Shown: positions 28,009 through 35,898 of the stretch, in pieces
Position numbering within the stretch: position 1 is the first letter of the stretch
Layout: each line of letters starts with the position of its first letter
Origin: Fretibacterium sp. OH1220_COT-178
GTDB taxonomy: Bacteria > Synergistota > Synergistia > Synergistales > Aminobacteriaceae
Direction: 5' to 3'
Assembly: GCF_003860125.1 (NCBI RefSeq)
Contig: NZ_RQYL01000008.1
Span: 35,058 to 99,057, forward strand
DNA: 64,000 nt
The notes under the pieces: model-generated
What the model was told of the DNA's origin: nothing
Seen by the model: the letters and a program-made list of their open reading frames with translations, nothing else
Database searches by the model: none
Position numbers and translations under genes: made by a program

Positions 28009-28971
28009 ATGAACGAAATTCTGAAACAGATAGCGGACGTGGGCGTCGTACCCGTCGTCAAGCTGGACAGCCCGGACCAGGCCCTGCCGTTGGGACAGGC
28101 GCTGGTGGATGGGGACCTGCCCGTTGCGGAGATCACCTTCCGGACCGATGCCGCCGAGGAGTCCATCCGAAGGCTGACCGGGGAACTGCCGGACCTTCTG
28201 GTCGGCGCGGGGACCGTATTGACCGTGGAACAGGCAAGACGAGCCGTCGGTGCCGGGGCGAAGTTTCTGGTGTCCCCGGGCTTCAATCCCTCGGTCGTGC
28301 AGTTCTGCATCGCCAACGGGGTCCCCGTCATCCCGGGCATCAACAGCCCCTCGCAGATCGAACGGGGCATCGAGATGGGGGTCTCCGTGCTGAAGTTCTT
28401 CCCCGCCGAGCCGTCCGGAGGGCTGGACATGCTCAAGGCCTTCGCCGGGCCCTACACGGGCGTGAGCTACGTCCCCACCGGCGGGATCAACGCCGCGAAC
28501 ATGAAGAACTACCTGGCCTTCAACAAGGTTCTGGCCGTGGGCGGAAGCTGGATGGTCAAACCGGAACTGGTCGCCGCCGGGAGGTTCGAGGAGATCTCCC
28601 GGCTCTGCCGCGAGGCGGTGATGGGCGCGCTCGGCTTCGAGCTCCGGCACGTGGGCATCAACGAGCCGGATGCGGACACCTCCCTGACGGAGGCGACCCT
28701 CATGTGCGACCTCTTCGGATTCGCGCTTAAGGAGGGGAACAGCAGCAACTTTGCGGGAACGGCCTTTGAGTTCATGAAGACGCCGTACCTGGGGATGAAC
28801 GGGCACATCGCCCTTTCGACCCTCAGCGTCGACCGGGCCGTAGCCTTCCTGGCCCGCAAGGGAATCGGAACCCGTCCGGAGACCGAGAAGCGGGACGCCG
28901 AGGGTTCCCTGACCGTGGCCTACCTGGACCGCGAGATCGGCGGCTTCGCCCTCCACCTGCTGAAGCGATAG
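28009..28971 (+). CDS. eda: KDPG/KHG aldolase fused to VOC-like domain
   Basis: This is a 320-residue protein. Residues 1-205 form the KDPG/KHG aldolase barrel with EITFRT, VGAGTVL, SPGFN and VLKFFPAE (Schiff-base lysine). Classic Eda is about 210 residues; here another 110 residues follow. They have a vicinal-oxygen-chelate pattern: LRHVGIN, LFGFALKEG, MNGHIALSTLSVDRAVAFL and GGFALHLLKR. The chosen start ATG 28009 has GGAG 6 bases upstream; 27997 is an alternative. The enzyme completes the kduD-kdgK-eda pathway by splitting KDPG. The role of the added domain is unknown. Confidence 0.87.
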   Translation: MNEILKQIADVGVVPVVKLDSPDQALPLGQALVDGDLPVAEITFRTDAAEESIRRLTGELPDLLVGAGTVLTVEQARRAVGAGAKFLVSPGFNPSVVQFCIANGVPVIPGINSPSQIERGIEMGVSVLKFFPAEPSGGLDMLKAFAGPYTGVSYVPTGGINAANMKNYLAFNKVLAVGGSWMVKPELVAAGRFEEISRLCREAVMGALGFELRHVGINEPDADTSLTEATLMCDLFGFALKEGNSSNFAGTAFEFMKTPYLGMNGHIALSTLSVDRAVAFLARKGIGTRPETEKRDAEGSLTVAYLDREIGGFALHLLKR

Positions 28972-29006
28972 GCTCGTCCTCCGTCGCTGGAAGCGGAAAA
29001 ACGTCC

Positions 29007-29032
29007 GTCCCGGCCTCGATCGAGGCCGGGAC
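29007..29032. terminator. Palindromic hairpin after eda
   Basis: A 26-base perfect palindrome (GTCCCGGCCTCGA and its complement) lies 36 bases after the eda stop. It folds as an 11-bp stem with a GATC loop. On the minus strand, TTTTT follows about 5 bases later, so it may stop transcription from both sides. Confidence 0.6.
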
Positions 29033-29186
29033 AGCGCTCTAGTTCAAACGCCTCTGATTTTCCCCACCCAGGCCGGGAGACCGCACTGCCCCCCTGACGT
29101 CCATCGGCCTCCATCCGATGGGCGTCCCTCCTCCAACTTCGGCGGAACCGTACGGGGACTCAATTTGGGATCCCCCTCGACGGGCC

Positions 29187-29483
29187 TCAGGCGATCGACG
29201 TGCAGCGTATGTAATTGACCCCACTCCCGCGCGAGGAGCGCAGCGTCCCCTCCACGGTCACGGGATCCCCGGTCTGCTTGCGGCTCAGGACCTCCCTCAA
29301 TTCGCTGTCGTAGACGCGCACCACCAGAAAATCGCGACGCGGCGAGCCGTCCGGGTCCTGGTTGTCCTGCCGGACGGCAAACTGCACGTATTTCCCCGTG
29401 GCGGTCTCCCCCTCCGCCTGCCCCTTAAGGAGGTGCACCTGTCCCGATATCCGCACGCTGTTCTCCCAACTCAAAGGAAACAC
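29187..29483 (-). CDS. Small OB-fold (SSB-like) protein
   Basis: This is a 98-residue protein with an OB-fold pattern: NSVRISGQVHLLKG, FAVRQDN, DFLVVRVYDSE, and the SRGSGVNYIRC final strand. It resembles single-stranded DNA-binding or PriB-like proteins but lacks the acidic tail of SSB. A paralogue lies directly upstream at 29574-29864, sharing the ENSV, RxDFLxVR and RSSRGSG-type blocks. Nucleic-acid binding is inferred from the fold. Confidence 0.72.
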   Translation of the reverse strand: MFPLSWENSVRISGQVHLLKGQAEGETATGKYVQFAVRQDNQDPDGSPRRDFLVVRVYDSELREVLSRKQTGDPVTVEGTLRSSRGSGVNYIRCTSIA

Positions 29484-29536
29484 CCTCTTTCCGTCGTCTT
29501 GTCGTCACGGCAGACGGGCTGCCGATCCTGTCATCT

Positions 29537-29572
29537 CAAAAACAAAGGGCGCCCCTCTCGAAAGGGCGTCCC
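29537..29572 (-). terminator. Terminator between the two OB-fold genes
   Basis: On the minus strand, GACGCCC pairs with GGGCGCC across a TTTCGAGAGG-type loop with one mismatch, followed by TTTGTTTTT. It lies directly after the stop of the upstream OB-fold gene and looks like a rho-independent terminator. Confidence 0.6.
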
Positions 29573-29573
29573 G

Positions 29574-29864
29574 TTATTGACTGAGAACCTCCAGCCGCTC
29601 GGCGGAAAGATACATGTCGCCGCTCCCGCGGGAGGCACGCAACACGCCGTGCACCTTGATCGGCGTCCCCTCGGCCAGGGTCTTCAACTGTTCCTTGACC
29701 TCGGGGACAAAAGCGCGTACGGTCAGAAAGTCCTTACGCATCGTCCCGTCGACCCAGAGATTTTCATGGCGGATGGAGAAGGGAAAGAATTTGCCGTCCT
29801 TTTTATCGCTCTTGATGAAATGCAGCAGACCTGAGACCGTAACGCTGTTTTCGAACTGCACCAC
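29574..29864 (-). CDS. Small OB-fold (SSB-like) protein, paralogue
   Basis: This is a 96-residue protein with the same layout as its downstream neighbour: ENSVTVSGLLHFIKS, PFSIRHENLW, RKDFLTVRAF and RASRGSGDMYLSAERL. It is an OB-fold, probably binding single-stranded nucleic acid. The AGGTGAGG before the ATG is a good ribosome binding site. A terminator-like hairpin follows it, so the two copies may be expressed separately. Confidence 0.72.
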   Translation of the reverse strand: MVQFENSVTVSGLLHFIKSDKKDGKFFPFSIRHENLWVDGTMRKDFLTVRAFVPEVKEQLKTLAEGTPIKVHGVLRASRGSGDMYLSAERLEVLSQ

Positions 29865-30211
29865 TACGCCTCACCTCGTTTTTTCATAGGGCTCCCGAAA
29901 GCTCGAATCGGCACGAGACCTTTATAAAATCGGCATTTGGCCCTCCGCATCCCCTCCCCAAACGACGGGGCATGCAAAGGAACCGCTTTTCCATTTTACC
30001 TCGCAACGCAATAAACCGAAAGCCTCCCCCGAATGGAAGAGACAAACCTCAGACCCAGGACAAGGGCCGCCTTCCACACAAAGCCCCCAACCCTGGCCTC
30101 AAGGACAGCACCGCGCAGGGCCTGATTATCGATACAGCGATACGCCCCGGATACGAGTGAGCCTTACCTCGATGCGATACGCGGCATTAATCACTGCGCG
30201 TCCTCAAACCG
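29865..30211. other. Intergenic region without a recognised gene
   Basis: These 347 bases hold only short open frames of no recognisable family. It is the 3' end of the minus-strand aldehyde oxidoreductase cluster and the promoter region of the OB-fold gene; a TATAAA lies near 29921-29926 on the minus strand. Nothing else was seen. Confidence 0.4.
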
Positions 30212-31573
30212 TTACCGTTCCCCACTTCTTTTGAGTAGATGGAAACTCCAAAAAGTTTCCCCGCTTGCGGTCCAAGAGGTTCCGCAGCTTCCATTGGGGG
30301 CAGAAGGGAATTTCTCAAGGGGTAAAATACGTTTTTTCCCTGGGCGCAATCCGTCGGGCCGGCGGTGGATCGCGCACTCGAGCCGCAGGGTTCCGCCTCG
30401 CCATGCGTCCCGGACCGCAGGGATTCCGAGCACCGCCGACTCCGCCTCACGCCCGCGCTCCAACTCTGAGGAGGAGACGGAGTACAGGGTAAGACGCAAC
30501 AGGACGCCGCCCGGCCCCCTCCCCGCGGCGGCGTCGAAACCCAACAGCCACGGCAGAGCGTGAAGCGCCTCGTCCAGCTCGCCGAGGCGCACGGTTCCCG
30601 TGGGCAGCGTCAGGCGGTCGTCCAGACGCCCGCGGACCTCCAGCCGCCGCAGCACGCTGCCGCAACGGCAGGGGCCCGGGAGGATTCGTCCCTCGTCGCC
30701 GGTCCGGTAGCGGATCAAGGGCAGGGCCCGACGCGTCAGGGTCGTCACCACGATCTCGCCCCACTCCCCGTCGTCGAGCCCCCTGCCCTCCCCGTCCACG
30801 ACCTCCACCAGCAGGTCCGCCTCGCGAATGTGCATCCCCTCGCGGCGGGCGCACTCCACGGCCGCGCCGTAGCCCGTCTCGGCCATGCCGTAGTGCCGGA
30901 ACACGGGACAGCCGAACGCAGCCTCCACTGCCGCAACGAGAGGACGGGACGCGGCGTCGCCCGACAGCAGAACGCTCCTCAGGGGTCCGACGAGACCGGC
31001 ACCGGGCGTTCGGGCCAGAGCGAGCATCTCTGCAGGCACCCCCACCAGGGAGTCGGCGTTCAGCGCGGCGATGCGCCCCAGCACCGCCGAGGGGTCCGAG
31101 ACGGGCCCCTCGGCGAACCCAACGCGTCCGATACGGCCCAAAGCCTCGCCGAGCAGAGCTCCCACCGAGCCGGGGCGTTCGCCCCCCATGGCGATCAGGG
31201 TGCGGGAACCCGGGACGTGGGCCATCCCCGCAGCGAAAAAGCTCTTGGTGTCCTCGAGGTCCTCGTCCGAGAAGAAAAGGCGCTTACGGCTCCCGCGCGT
31301 CCCGGAGGTCTCGAGGGTCGCCGCGCGTGCGACCGCGCCCTGGGGAACGCACAGAAGCGCCAGGGGATCCTCCGCCAGGGGGCGCAAATCCATGAAGGGC
31401 AGCGTTCCCGGCTCCGACGGATCGACGCCGATCAGGTGCCGGGCGTAGAAAGGGCTCGCGGCAGAGGCGCGCGCGACGATCTCCCGCAGGGTGCGCCTCT
31501 GCCATTCCAGAAGGGCGCCGCGCGTCAGGGCGGAGACACCCAGGCGCTGCGCAATCCATCCGTCCAGGATCAT
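30212..31573 (-). CDS. AMP-dependent CoA ligase-like protein (DVU_1553/PaaK-like)
   Basis: This is a 453-residue adenylate-forming enzyme of the phenylacetate-CoA ligase/F390 synthetase type. The phosphate-binding loop reads ETSGTRGSRKRLFF. Further motifs are YGMAETG, RYRTGDEGRI and a small CRCG zinc-like segment, ending in the GKKRIL lysine region. The last 30 residues look unrelated to the family. It overlaps the selenoprotein gene upstream by ATGA and is the last gene of the aldehyde oxidoreductase cluster. The same neighbours in Desulfovibrio (DVU_1553 region) support a shared pathway. Activation of a carboxylate made by the oxidoreductase is an inference. Confidence 0.82.
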   Translation of the reverse strand: MILDGWIAQRLGVSALTRGALLEWQRRTLREIVARASAASPFYARHLIGVDPSEPGTLPFMDLRPLAEDPLALLCVPQGAVARAATLETSGTRGSRKRLFFSDEDLEDTKSFFAAGMAHVPGSRTLIAMGGERPGSVGALLGEALGRIGRVGFAEGPVSDPSAVLGRIAALNADSLVGVPAEMLALARTPGAGLVGPLRSVLLSGDAASRPLVAAVEAAFGCPVFRHYGMAETGYGAAVECARREGMHIREADLLVEVVDGEGRGLDDGEWGEIVVTTLTRRALPLIRYRTGDEGRILPGPCRCGSVLRRLEVRGRLDDRLTLPTGTVRLGELDEALHALPWLLGFDAAAGRGPGGVLLRLTLYSVSSSELERGREAESAVLGIPAVRDAWRGGTLRLECAIHRRPDGLRPGKKRILPLEKFPSAPNGSCGTSWTASGETFWSFHLLKRSGER

Positions 31574-32826
31574 GATCCCGGACCGTAGAGGCGCGTCCCG
31601 TCCATCGCCGTCAGGTTCCACGCGCAGAACGGGTAGAGTTTCCCCCCGTGCGCCACCTTGATGGGACAGTGCTGCAGCCTTTCGAGGTCCAGGGTCCAGG
31701 CGTCCTGAAAGGCCATGGCGGAGATCGTCAGGCGGGTGCCCAGAGACGCCAGGGCCCGGTCGAAGTCGTCCCGGCCGGGTCCATCCTCGAGAGATCCGAC
31801 GTCGAAACCCCACTGGCGGGAGAGGATGGCGGCGGCCCTGAGGGGATCCTTCTCCTGATGACGGGAGACGCGGGGGGCGAGCCGTCCCCCTTCGCCGACG
31901 AAGAAGACCCCGTTGAACGAGCAGGAGGGATGCTCCACGCCGGTGGGACGGAAATCCTCCGGTTCGAAAAGCCCCGTCTGATCGCACAGAGCGCGTACGA
32001 CCTCGGGCAGGGTGATCCGGTCCTCGTCGTTCGGGGCCTCCGGGTAGCGTCCCAGATAAGTCACGGGCTGGAGATGGACGCCCCGAACGCCCGGCGCGTT
32101 CGCCACGGCGAAGCGCACGATATCACCGATCCGGTCGGCATTGATCCCCGGCCTGACCGTCGCGACCAGCACCACGTTCAGCCCGACAGCGGCACAATTC
32201 TCGACGGCCCTCCGCTTGAGTCCGGCCAGGGGGCGCCCCCGCAGGGCGAGGTAGGGAGGGTCGTCCGTTCCGTCGAACTGGAGGTAGACCCATGAGAGCC
32301 CCGCCGACTTCAGGCGTCCGGCGTACCCCGCCTCGTTGGCGAGCCTGAGTCCGTTGGTGTTCAGCTGAATGCCGGAAAAACCCAGCGCCGCGGCGGCCTC
32401 GATCAGTTCGGGCAGATCGTCGCGGACGGCGGGCTCCCCTCCGGAGAGCTGCAGGATCCCGGGACCCTGCGCCTCCATGACGAACCGGAACTCGGCGATC
32501 AGCTCCCCGAAGGGGCGATCCCGGTCCGCGGAGGTGGAGGAGGCGAAGCAGAAGGGACAGCAAAGGTCACACCGACGGGTGACCTCCACCAGGGCGGTTC
32601 ATCCGTAGGCGTCATGAGGGCAGTTCCCGCAGGCCGCCGGACAGGAGGCATCGACCCCCGAGGGAGCGGGGACCTCCCAGATCCCGGGGTCGCCGCGGCG
32701 GACGACGGCCCGGAACGTCCCGTGCTCCGGACACTCCTTGTGCAAATAGAGGTCCGCCCCCTCCACACGGCGATCGGCGGGGACGCGCTTCAGACAGACG
32801 GGACACACGCTCCACGTCCCGGTCAC
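31570..32826 (-). CDS. trsS: Radical SAM selenoprotein TrsS (TGA codon 76 read as Sec)
   Basis: This is a 418-residue protein if TGA at 32601-32599 is read through. Residues 1-75 have a zinc-ribbon-like start (CPVC at 8-11, ECPEHG near 32) and a SCPAACGNCP cluster. Then comes U76, directly before TALVEVTRR and the radical SAM motif C86-x3-C90-x2-C93. In relatives a cysteine occupies this place just before the TALxEVT block. Both halves are in the same frame, the downstream half has no sensible start of its own, and a SECIS-like hairpin follows the TGA. GTG at 32826 overlaps the stop of the C-GCAxxG-C-C gene (GTGA). The reaction is unknown; maturation of the neighbouring oxidoreductase system is one guess. 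Confidence 0.88.
32571..32601 (-). promoter_or_regulatory. SECIS-like hairpin directly after the Sec TGA codon
   Basis: Directly after the TGA the RNA reads ACCG, CCCU, GGUG, GAGGU, CACC, CGU, CGGU. ACCG pairs with CGGU and GGUG with CACC, presenting AGGU in the apical loop. This resembles the E. coli fdhF SECIS, which also shows AGGUC in its loop and a CGGU end. Position and loop suit SelB binding. Confidence 0.75.
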
Positions 32827-33296
32827 GATTCCCCCCTCGGTTCGGCCGGATCCACACCGAACTCGCCCAGAAGTTCGATCGTCTTCAGGTAGGTTCCTCG
32901 CACCATCGCACCGCAGTGTTTGAGGCCGTGCCGATCCAGCAGGTCGGTGCAGCGGATGCTGGGGGCGCCCTCCGTCCCCAGTCCGTAGGTCTCGCGGAAC
33001 CAGTCGGCCAGGCGCCGGTTGGAGAGCCGGAACCACTCCGCCTCCTCCTCGCCGTCGTGCCCCTTGCCCCCATAGAGCCCGAGGAGGCAGCACCCCCCCA
33101 GCAGGGCGCCGCAGGTCTCGTTACTGTGTCCCAGCCCGAAGGCCAGCCCCCCCGCGGCACGGACGAGCTCCGGGTTCTCCCGCGCCTGGAGGCGAAGGCC
33201 CAGAGAAACCAGGATCTGACTGCAGTGGTAGCGTCTGCCGTCCAAGGCCATCAGCTCCATCTGAAGCTCGTCCAGCTCGAACCCCTGGTCGTACAT
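32823..33296 (-). CDS. C-GCAxxG-C-C family protein (DVU_1555-like)
   Basis: This is a 157-residue protein with conserved cysteines arranged as in the C_GCAxxG_C_C family (YHCSQ near residue 25, NETCGALLGGCC near residue 60, later IRC and LKHCG). These proteins are thought to bind a redox cofactor or metal cluster. It sits between the small redox protein and trsS, with a GTGA overlap to trsS, and AAGGAGGGGACGCC before its ATG. The neighbourhood matches the Desulfovibrio DVU_1553-1559 gene set. Function is unknown. Confidence 0.82.
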   Translation of the reverse strand: MYDQGFELDELQMELMALDGRRYHCSQILVSLGLRLQARENPELVRAAGGLAFGLGHSNETCGALLGGCCLLGLYGGKGHDGEEEAEWFRLSNRRLADWFRETYGLGTEGAPSIRCTDLLDRHGLKHCGAMVRGTYLKTIELLGEFGVDPAEPRGES

Positions 33297-33330
33297 GGCG
33301 TCCCCTCCCTCCTTCCCTCCAAGGACCCCG

Positions 33331-33552
33331 TCATTTGTCCTCCAGCATCTGCTCGACCTCCAGCATCCGCCCCAGCGCCAGCTCCTCCGGGATCAGGGCC
33401 AGCCCACACGCCTCGCACCGGGGGAGCTCCACGGAAAACCGGCTTCCCAGATAGTCGATGTCGACCTTTCCCAGCGTCAACGGGCGTCCGCAGAGGTTGC
33501 AGGTCCAGCTGAGATAGCGTTCGAGCCCCTCGACGATCGGTTTTGCGCTCAT
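33331..33552 (-). CDS. Small CxxC redox protein (DVU_1557-like)
   Basis: This is a 73-residue protein with two cysteine pairs, CNLC near residue 18 and CEAC near residue 46. They are probably a zinc or iron (rubredoxin-like) site. Its ATG overlaps the stop of the upstream dicluster-binding oxidoreductase (ATGA). Small proteins of this type in the same cluster elsewhere are called DVU_1557 family redox proteins. An electron carrier or assembly role is inferred. The methyltransferase (DVU_1556/TrsM) that usually lies next to it is absent here. Confidence 0.78.
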   Translation of the reverse strand: MSAKPIVEGLERYLSWTCNLCGRPLTLGKVDIDYLGSRFSVELPRCEACGLALIPEELALGRMLEVEQMLEDK

Positions 33553-35816
33553 GGCCCGTCCTCCCCGAAGTCGGAGCCCTGGACGACCATGCGATGCGTC
33601 CAGGCATTGTGGATCCGGGCGGCCTCGTCCTCCAGCGTATACTCGACCCAGGTCGTCACGTTGCGCGGCCTCAGGCAGGCCAGGGAACGACCTTCGGGAC
33701 TCACCATCCTGCGCCCCGTCGCCTCGGCGTTCCGGACGACGCGCCGGAGGTCCTCGTCCAAAATACGCCGCTTGTCCAGCCTCTCCCGGATCCCCGGAGC
33801 GAACCGCAGCTCCATGGCAGCCCCCTCCTCTCCCTCGCTCTCCTCACCCCATACCGTCCTCAGGAGCTCCCCGCGCAGACGCTCCCGGTTCTCCCGCCGT
33901 TCCGAAAGGCGCGGCGGCGGCGAATCCGCGCCGCGCCCCTCGGGGAAGATCAGGTCCAGAACGTGCGCGACCCGTGCGCCGACGGACGCGAACCGGTCCC
34001 GGCACATCGCACACCCGACCAAAAGCGTCTCCTCTCCGGCGCGTTCGACGATCCGAGCGGCCGTCGCATCCGCAAGATCCGGGTTGGCGCAGGCCTGAAG
34101 CCCGCCGTACCCGCAGCACTCCCCCTCCTCGGGATAGGGCCGGACCTCCGCTCTCGCGGCCTCCGCGGTCCTGCACAGGAGCTCCCGTACCCGCGGCTCG
34201 CCGCGCAAGGTGCAGGGCGGGTACAGGACGAACGAACGATCCGCGCCAGCAGCCTGCGGCAATGCAACGCCCCTGGCCCGAAGCTCCTCCAGAACCTCCC
34301 AGACCGAGACCACCCGCATTCCGGGAACATGGCGCCGGAACGTCTGAAGGCACGCGGAGCACGCCAGCACCAGCTCGGGTTCGCCGGCCTCCCGCCAACG
34401 GTCCTCCATCGCGCGCCGCTTTTGGCCGAACGCCTCCATCCGCCCCGCCCAGAGCGCGGGCGCTCCGCAGCACCCCAGCCAGAGCCCCAAGCCCTCCTCC
34501 GAACGTTCCCTAAGGAACTCATAGAGCTTCGCCGTCCGCTCGGGGTCGGACGCCGCCAGCTGACAGCCGGGGAAGAAAACACGCCCGGCAGGGGGACCGT
34601 CGCGATCGGACCCCGGCAAAAACAGGGCGGCGTGAGGGCCGTCGGCGTGCTCCATGTCCAGAAGTGCGAACTCGTGCGCGGAGGGAGGCATCTTTCCCTG
34701 CCGGTTCATCTCGTCCCGCGCCTCGGCGCAGAGCGCCCCCATGTCGAACCCGTTGGGACAGACGGCGGCGCAGAGCCCGCACTGGGAACAGGAGTTGATC
34801 ATCCGGTTGGCCGACCTCGTGCCCTGCACCACGGAGAGGTTGTTGTAGATCTCCCGCGCGTACCGTTTGGGATAGCTCCCGTAAGACTTCAGATACGTGC
34901 ATACCTTGACGCAGTCCAGACAGCGGCAGTCCAGACAGCGTCTCGCCTCCTCCCGTACCTCCTCCGGAGCGGGGTCCTGCGCGGCCAGCTTCGTCGGGAC
35001 GCTGGAGACCCCCTGGAGGTTTACGTGGAGCCGGGTCCTCCTCCGTTCCCGGTCGGCGGTGAGCGAGGCCCCCTGAAGGTCGCGCAGGATCGACTGTGCG
35101 GCGGTACGGCCCTGAGCCGCCCTGTCGACAAAGGACGACGGAGCACCGGCGGCGAAAACGTGAGGCAGAGCCGTCGCCAGAGTCGTCGGATCGATGGGGC
35201 CCAGGCGTTCCTCGAGCCCGGAGCCGAGCGCGGGATCGTCCAGGGCGACGCAGGCCGCATCGCACCCCTGAAGGAGTCCGTCCAGGATCTCCGACGCCGG
35301 GCGTCCGAGCGGGATCGCCCGGACGCGGGCCCGGAGCAACGCGTCCGTCTCGGCCGCCAGGTCCTCCGGACCGACGCGGGAGAGCAGGGAGGCCCCGATT
35401 GCGCCCGCATGATGCAGGGTCACGGCATGGCCCTTCCGAGCCAGGTCCCAAGCGGCGGTCAGGGCGCTCAGGCCGGACCCGACAACCCCAATTTTTTTGC
35501 CGCCGGGCGGGAGCAGGGGAGGGCGCGGCGCGGCGCCGTTCAGGACGCAAAAGCGCTCGAGCGCACGCATCTCGATCGGCCCGCCCAGGTCCTTACGCTT
35601 GCATGCCGCCTGACAGGGCTGCTCGCAGAGTCGGGTGAGGAGCCTCGGCAGGGGCAACGCGCGCAACAGCACCGCCAAAGCTCCGTCCGTATCCCCGGAC
35701 CCGATCCGGCGGCAGACCTCACGGCCGTCCACATTCAGAGGACAGGCCGCCTGACAGAACGGCGGCTCCTCCTCCACACACCGGGCCTCGTACTCCCTCA
35801 GTCGGTTCTGTTCCAT
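33549..35816 (-). CDS. FAD/NAD oxidoreductase with iron-sulfur dicluster-binding and CCG domains
   Basis: This is a 755-residue multidomain protein. Residues 1-90 form the GltD-like double-cluster domain (CQAACPLNVDG, CEQPCQAAC). Near residue 108 is the FAD dinucleotide motif GVVGSGLSALTAAWDL. Residues 290-360 hold ferredoxin-like clusters (CLDCRCLDC, CSQCGLCAAVC). Residues 420-620 contain CCG-type motifs (GCQLAAS, LGCCGAPALW, CSACLQTF, CCGYGG) as in heterodisulfide reductase/GlcF. A C-terminal part of about 100 residues is unassigned. It probably moves electrons between NAD(P)H or iron-sulfur partners and the Mop oxidoreductase just upstream. It overlaps the small redox protein gene. Confidence 0.87.
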   Translation of the reverse strand: MEQNRLREYEARCVEEEPPFCQAACPLNVDGREVCRRIGSGDTDGALAVLLRALPLPRLLTRLCEQPCQAACKRKDLGGPIEMRALERFCVLNGAAPRPPLLPPGGKKIGVVGSGLSALTAAWDLARKGHAVTLHHAGAIGASLLSRVGPEDLAAETDALLRARVRAIPLGRPASEILDGLLQGCDAACVALDDPALGSGLEERLGPIDPTTLATALPHVFAAGAPSSFVDRAAQGRTAAQSILRDLQGASLTADRERRRTRLHVNLQGVSSVPTKLAAQDPAPEEVREEARRCLDCRCLDCVKVCTYLKSYGSYPKRYAREIYNNLSVVQGTRSANRMINSCSQCGLCAAVCPNGFDMGALCAEARDEMNRQGKMPPSAHEFALLDMEHADGPHAALFLPGSDRDGPPAGRVFFPGCQLAASDPERTAKLYEFLRERSEEGLGLWLGCCGAPALWAGRMEAFGQKRRAMEDRWREAGEPELVLACSACLQTFRRHVPGMRVVSVWEVLEELRARGVALPQAAGADRSFVLYPPCTLRGEPRVRELLCRTAEAARAEVRPYPEEGECCGYGGLQACANPDLADATAARIVERAGEETLLVGCAMCRDRFASVGARVAHVLDLIFPEGRGADSPPPRLSERRENRERLRGELLRTVWGEESEGEEGAAMELRFAPGIRERLDKRRILDEDLRRVVRNAEATGRRMVSPEGRSLACLRPRNVTTWVEYTLEDEAARIHNAWTHRMVVQGSDFGEDGP

Positions 35817-35898
35817 GAGATTTTCCCCATTTTGGGCAGGCCCACGGACCTTTCGGAAGGTCCCCGGAGGAGGCGCAAAGCCTCCCCCGGGCAGGTCG

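Noticed and set aside
31570..32589. Treating the radical SAM region as a gene starting inside at MEVTRRCDLC
   Set aside because: No proper start codon or binding site lies there and the preceding segment is in the same frame with conserved cysteines; selenocysteine read-through explains it better.
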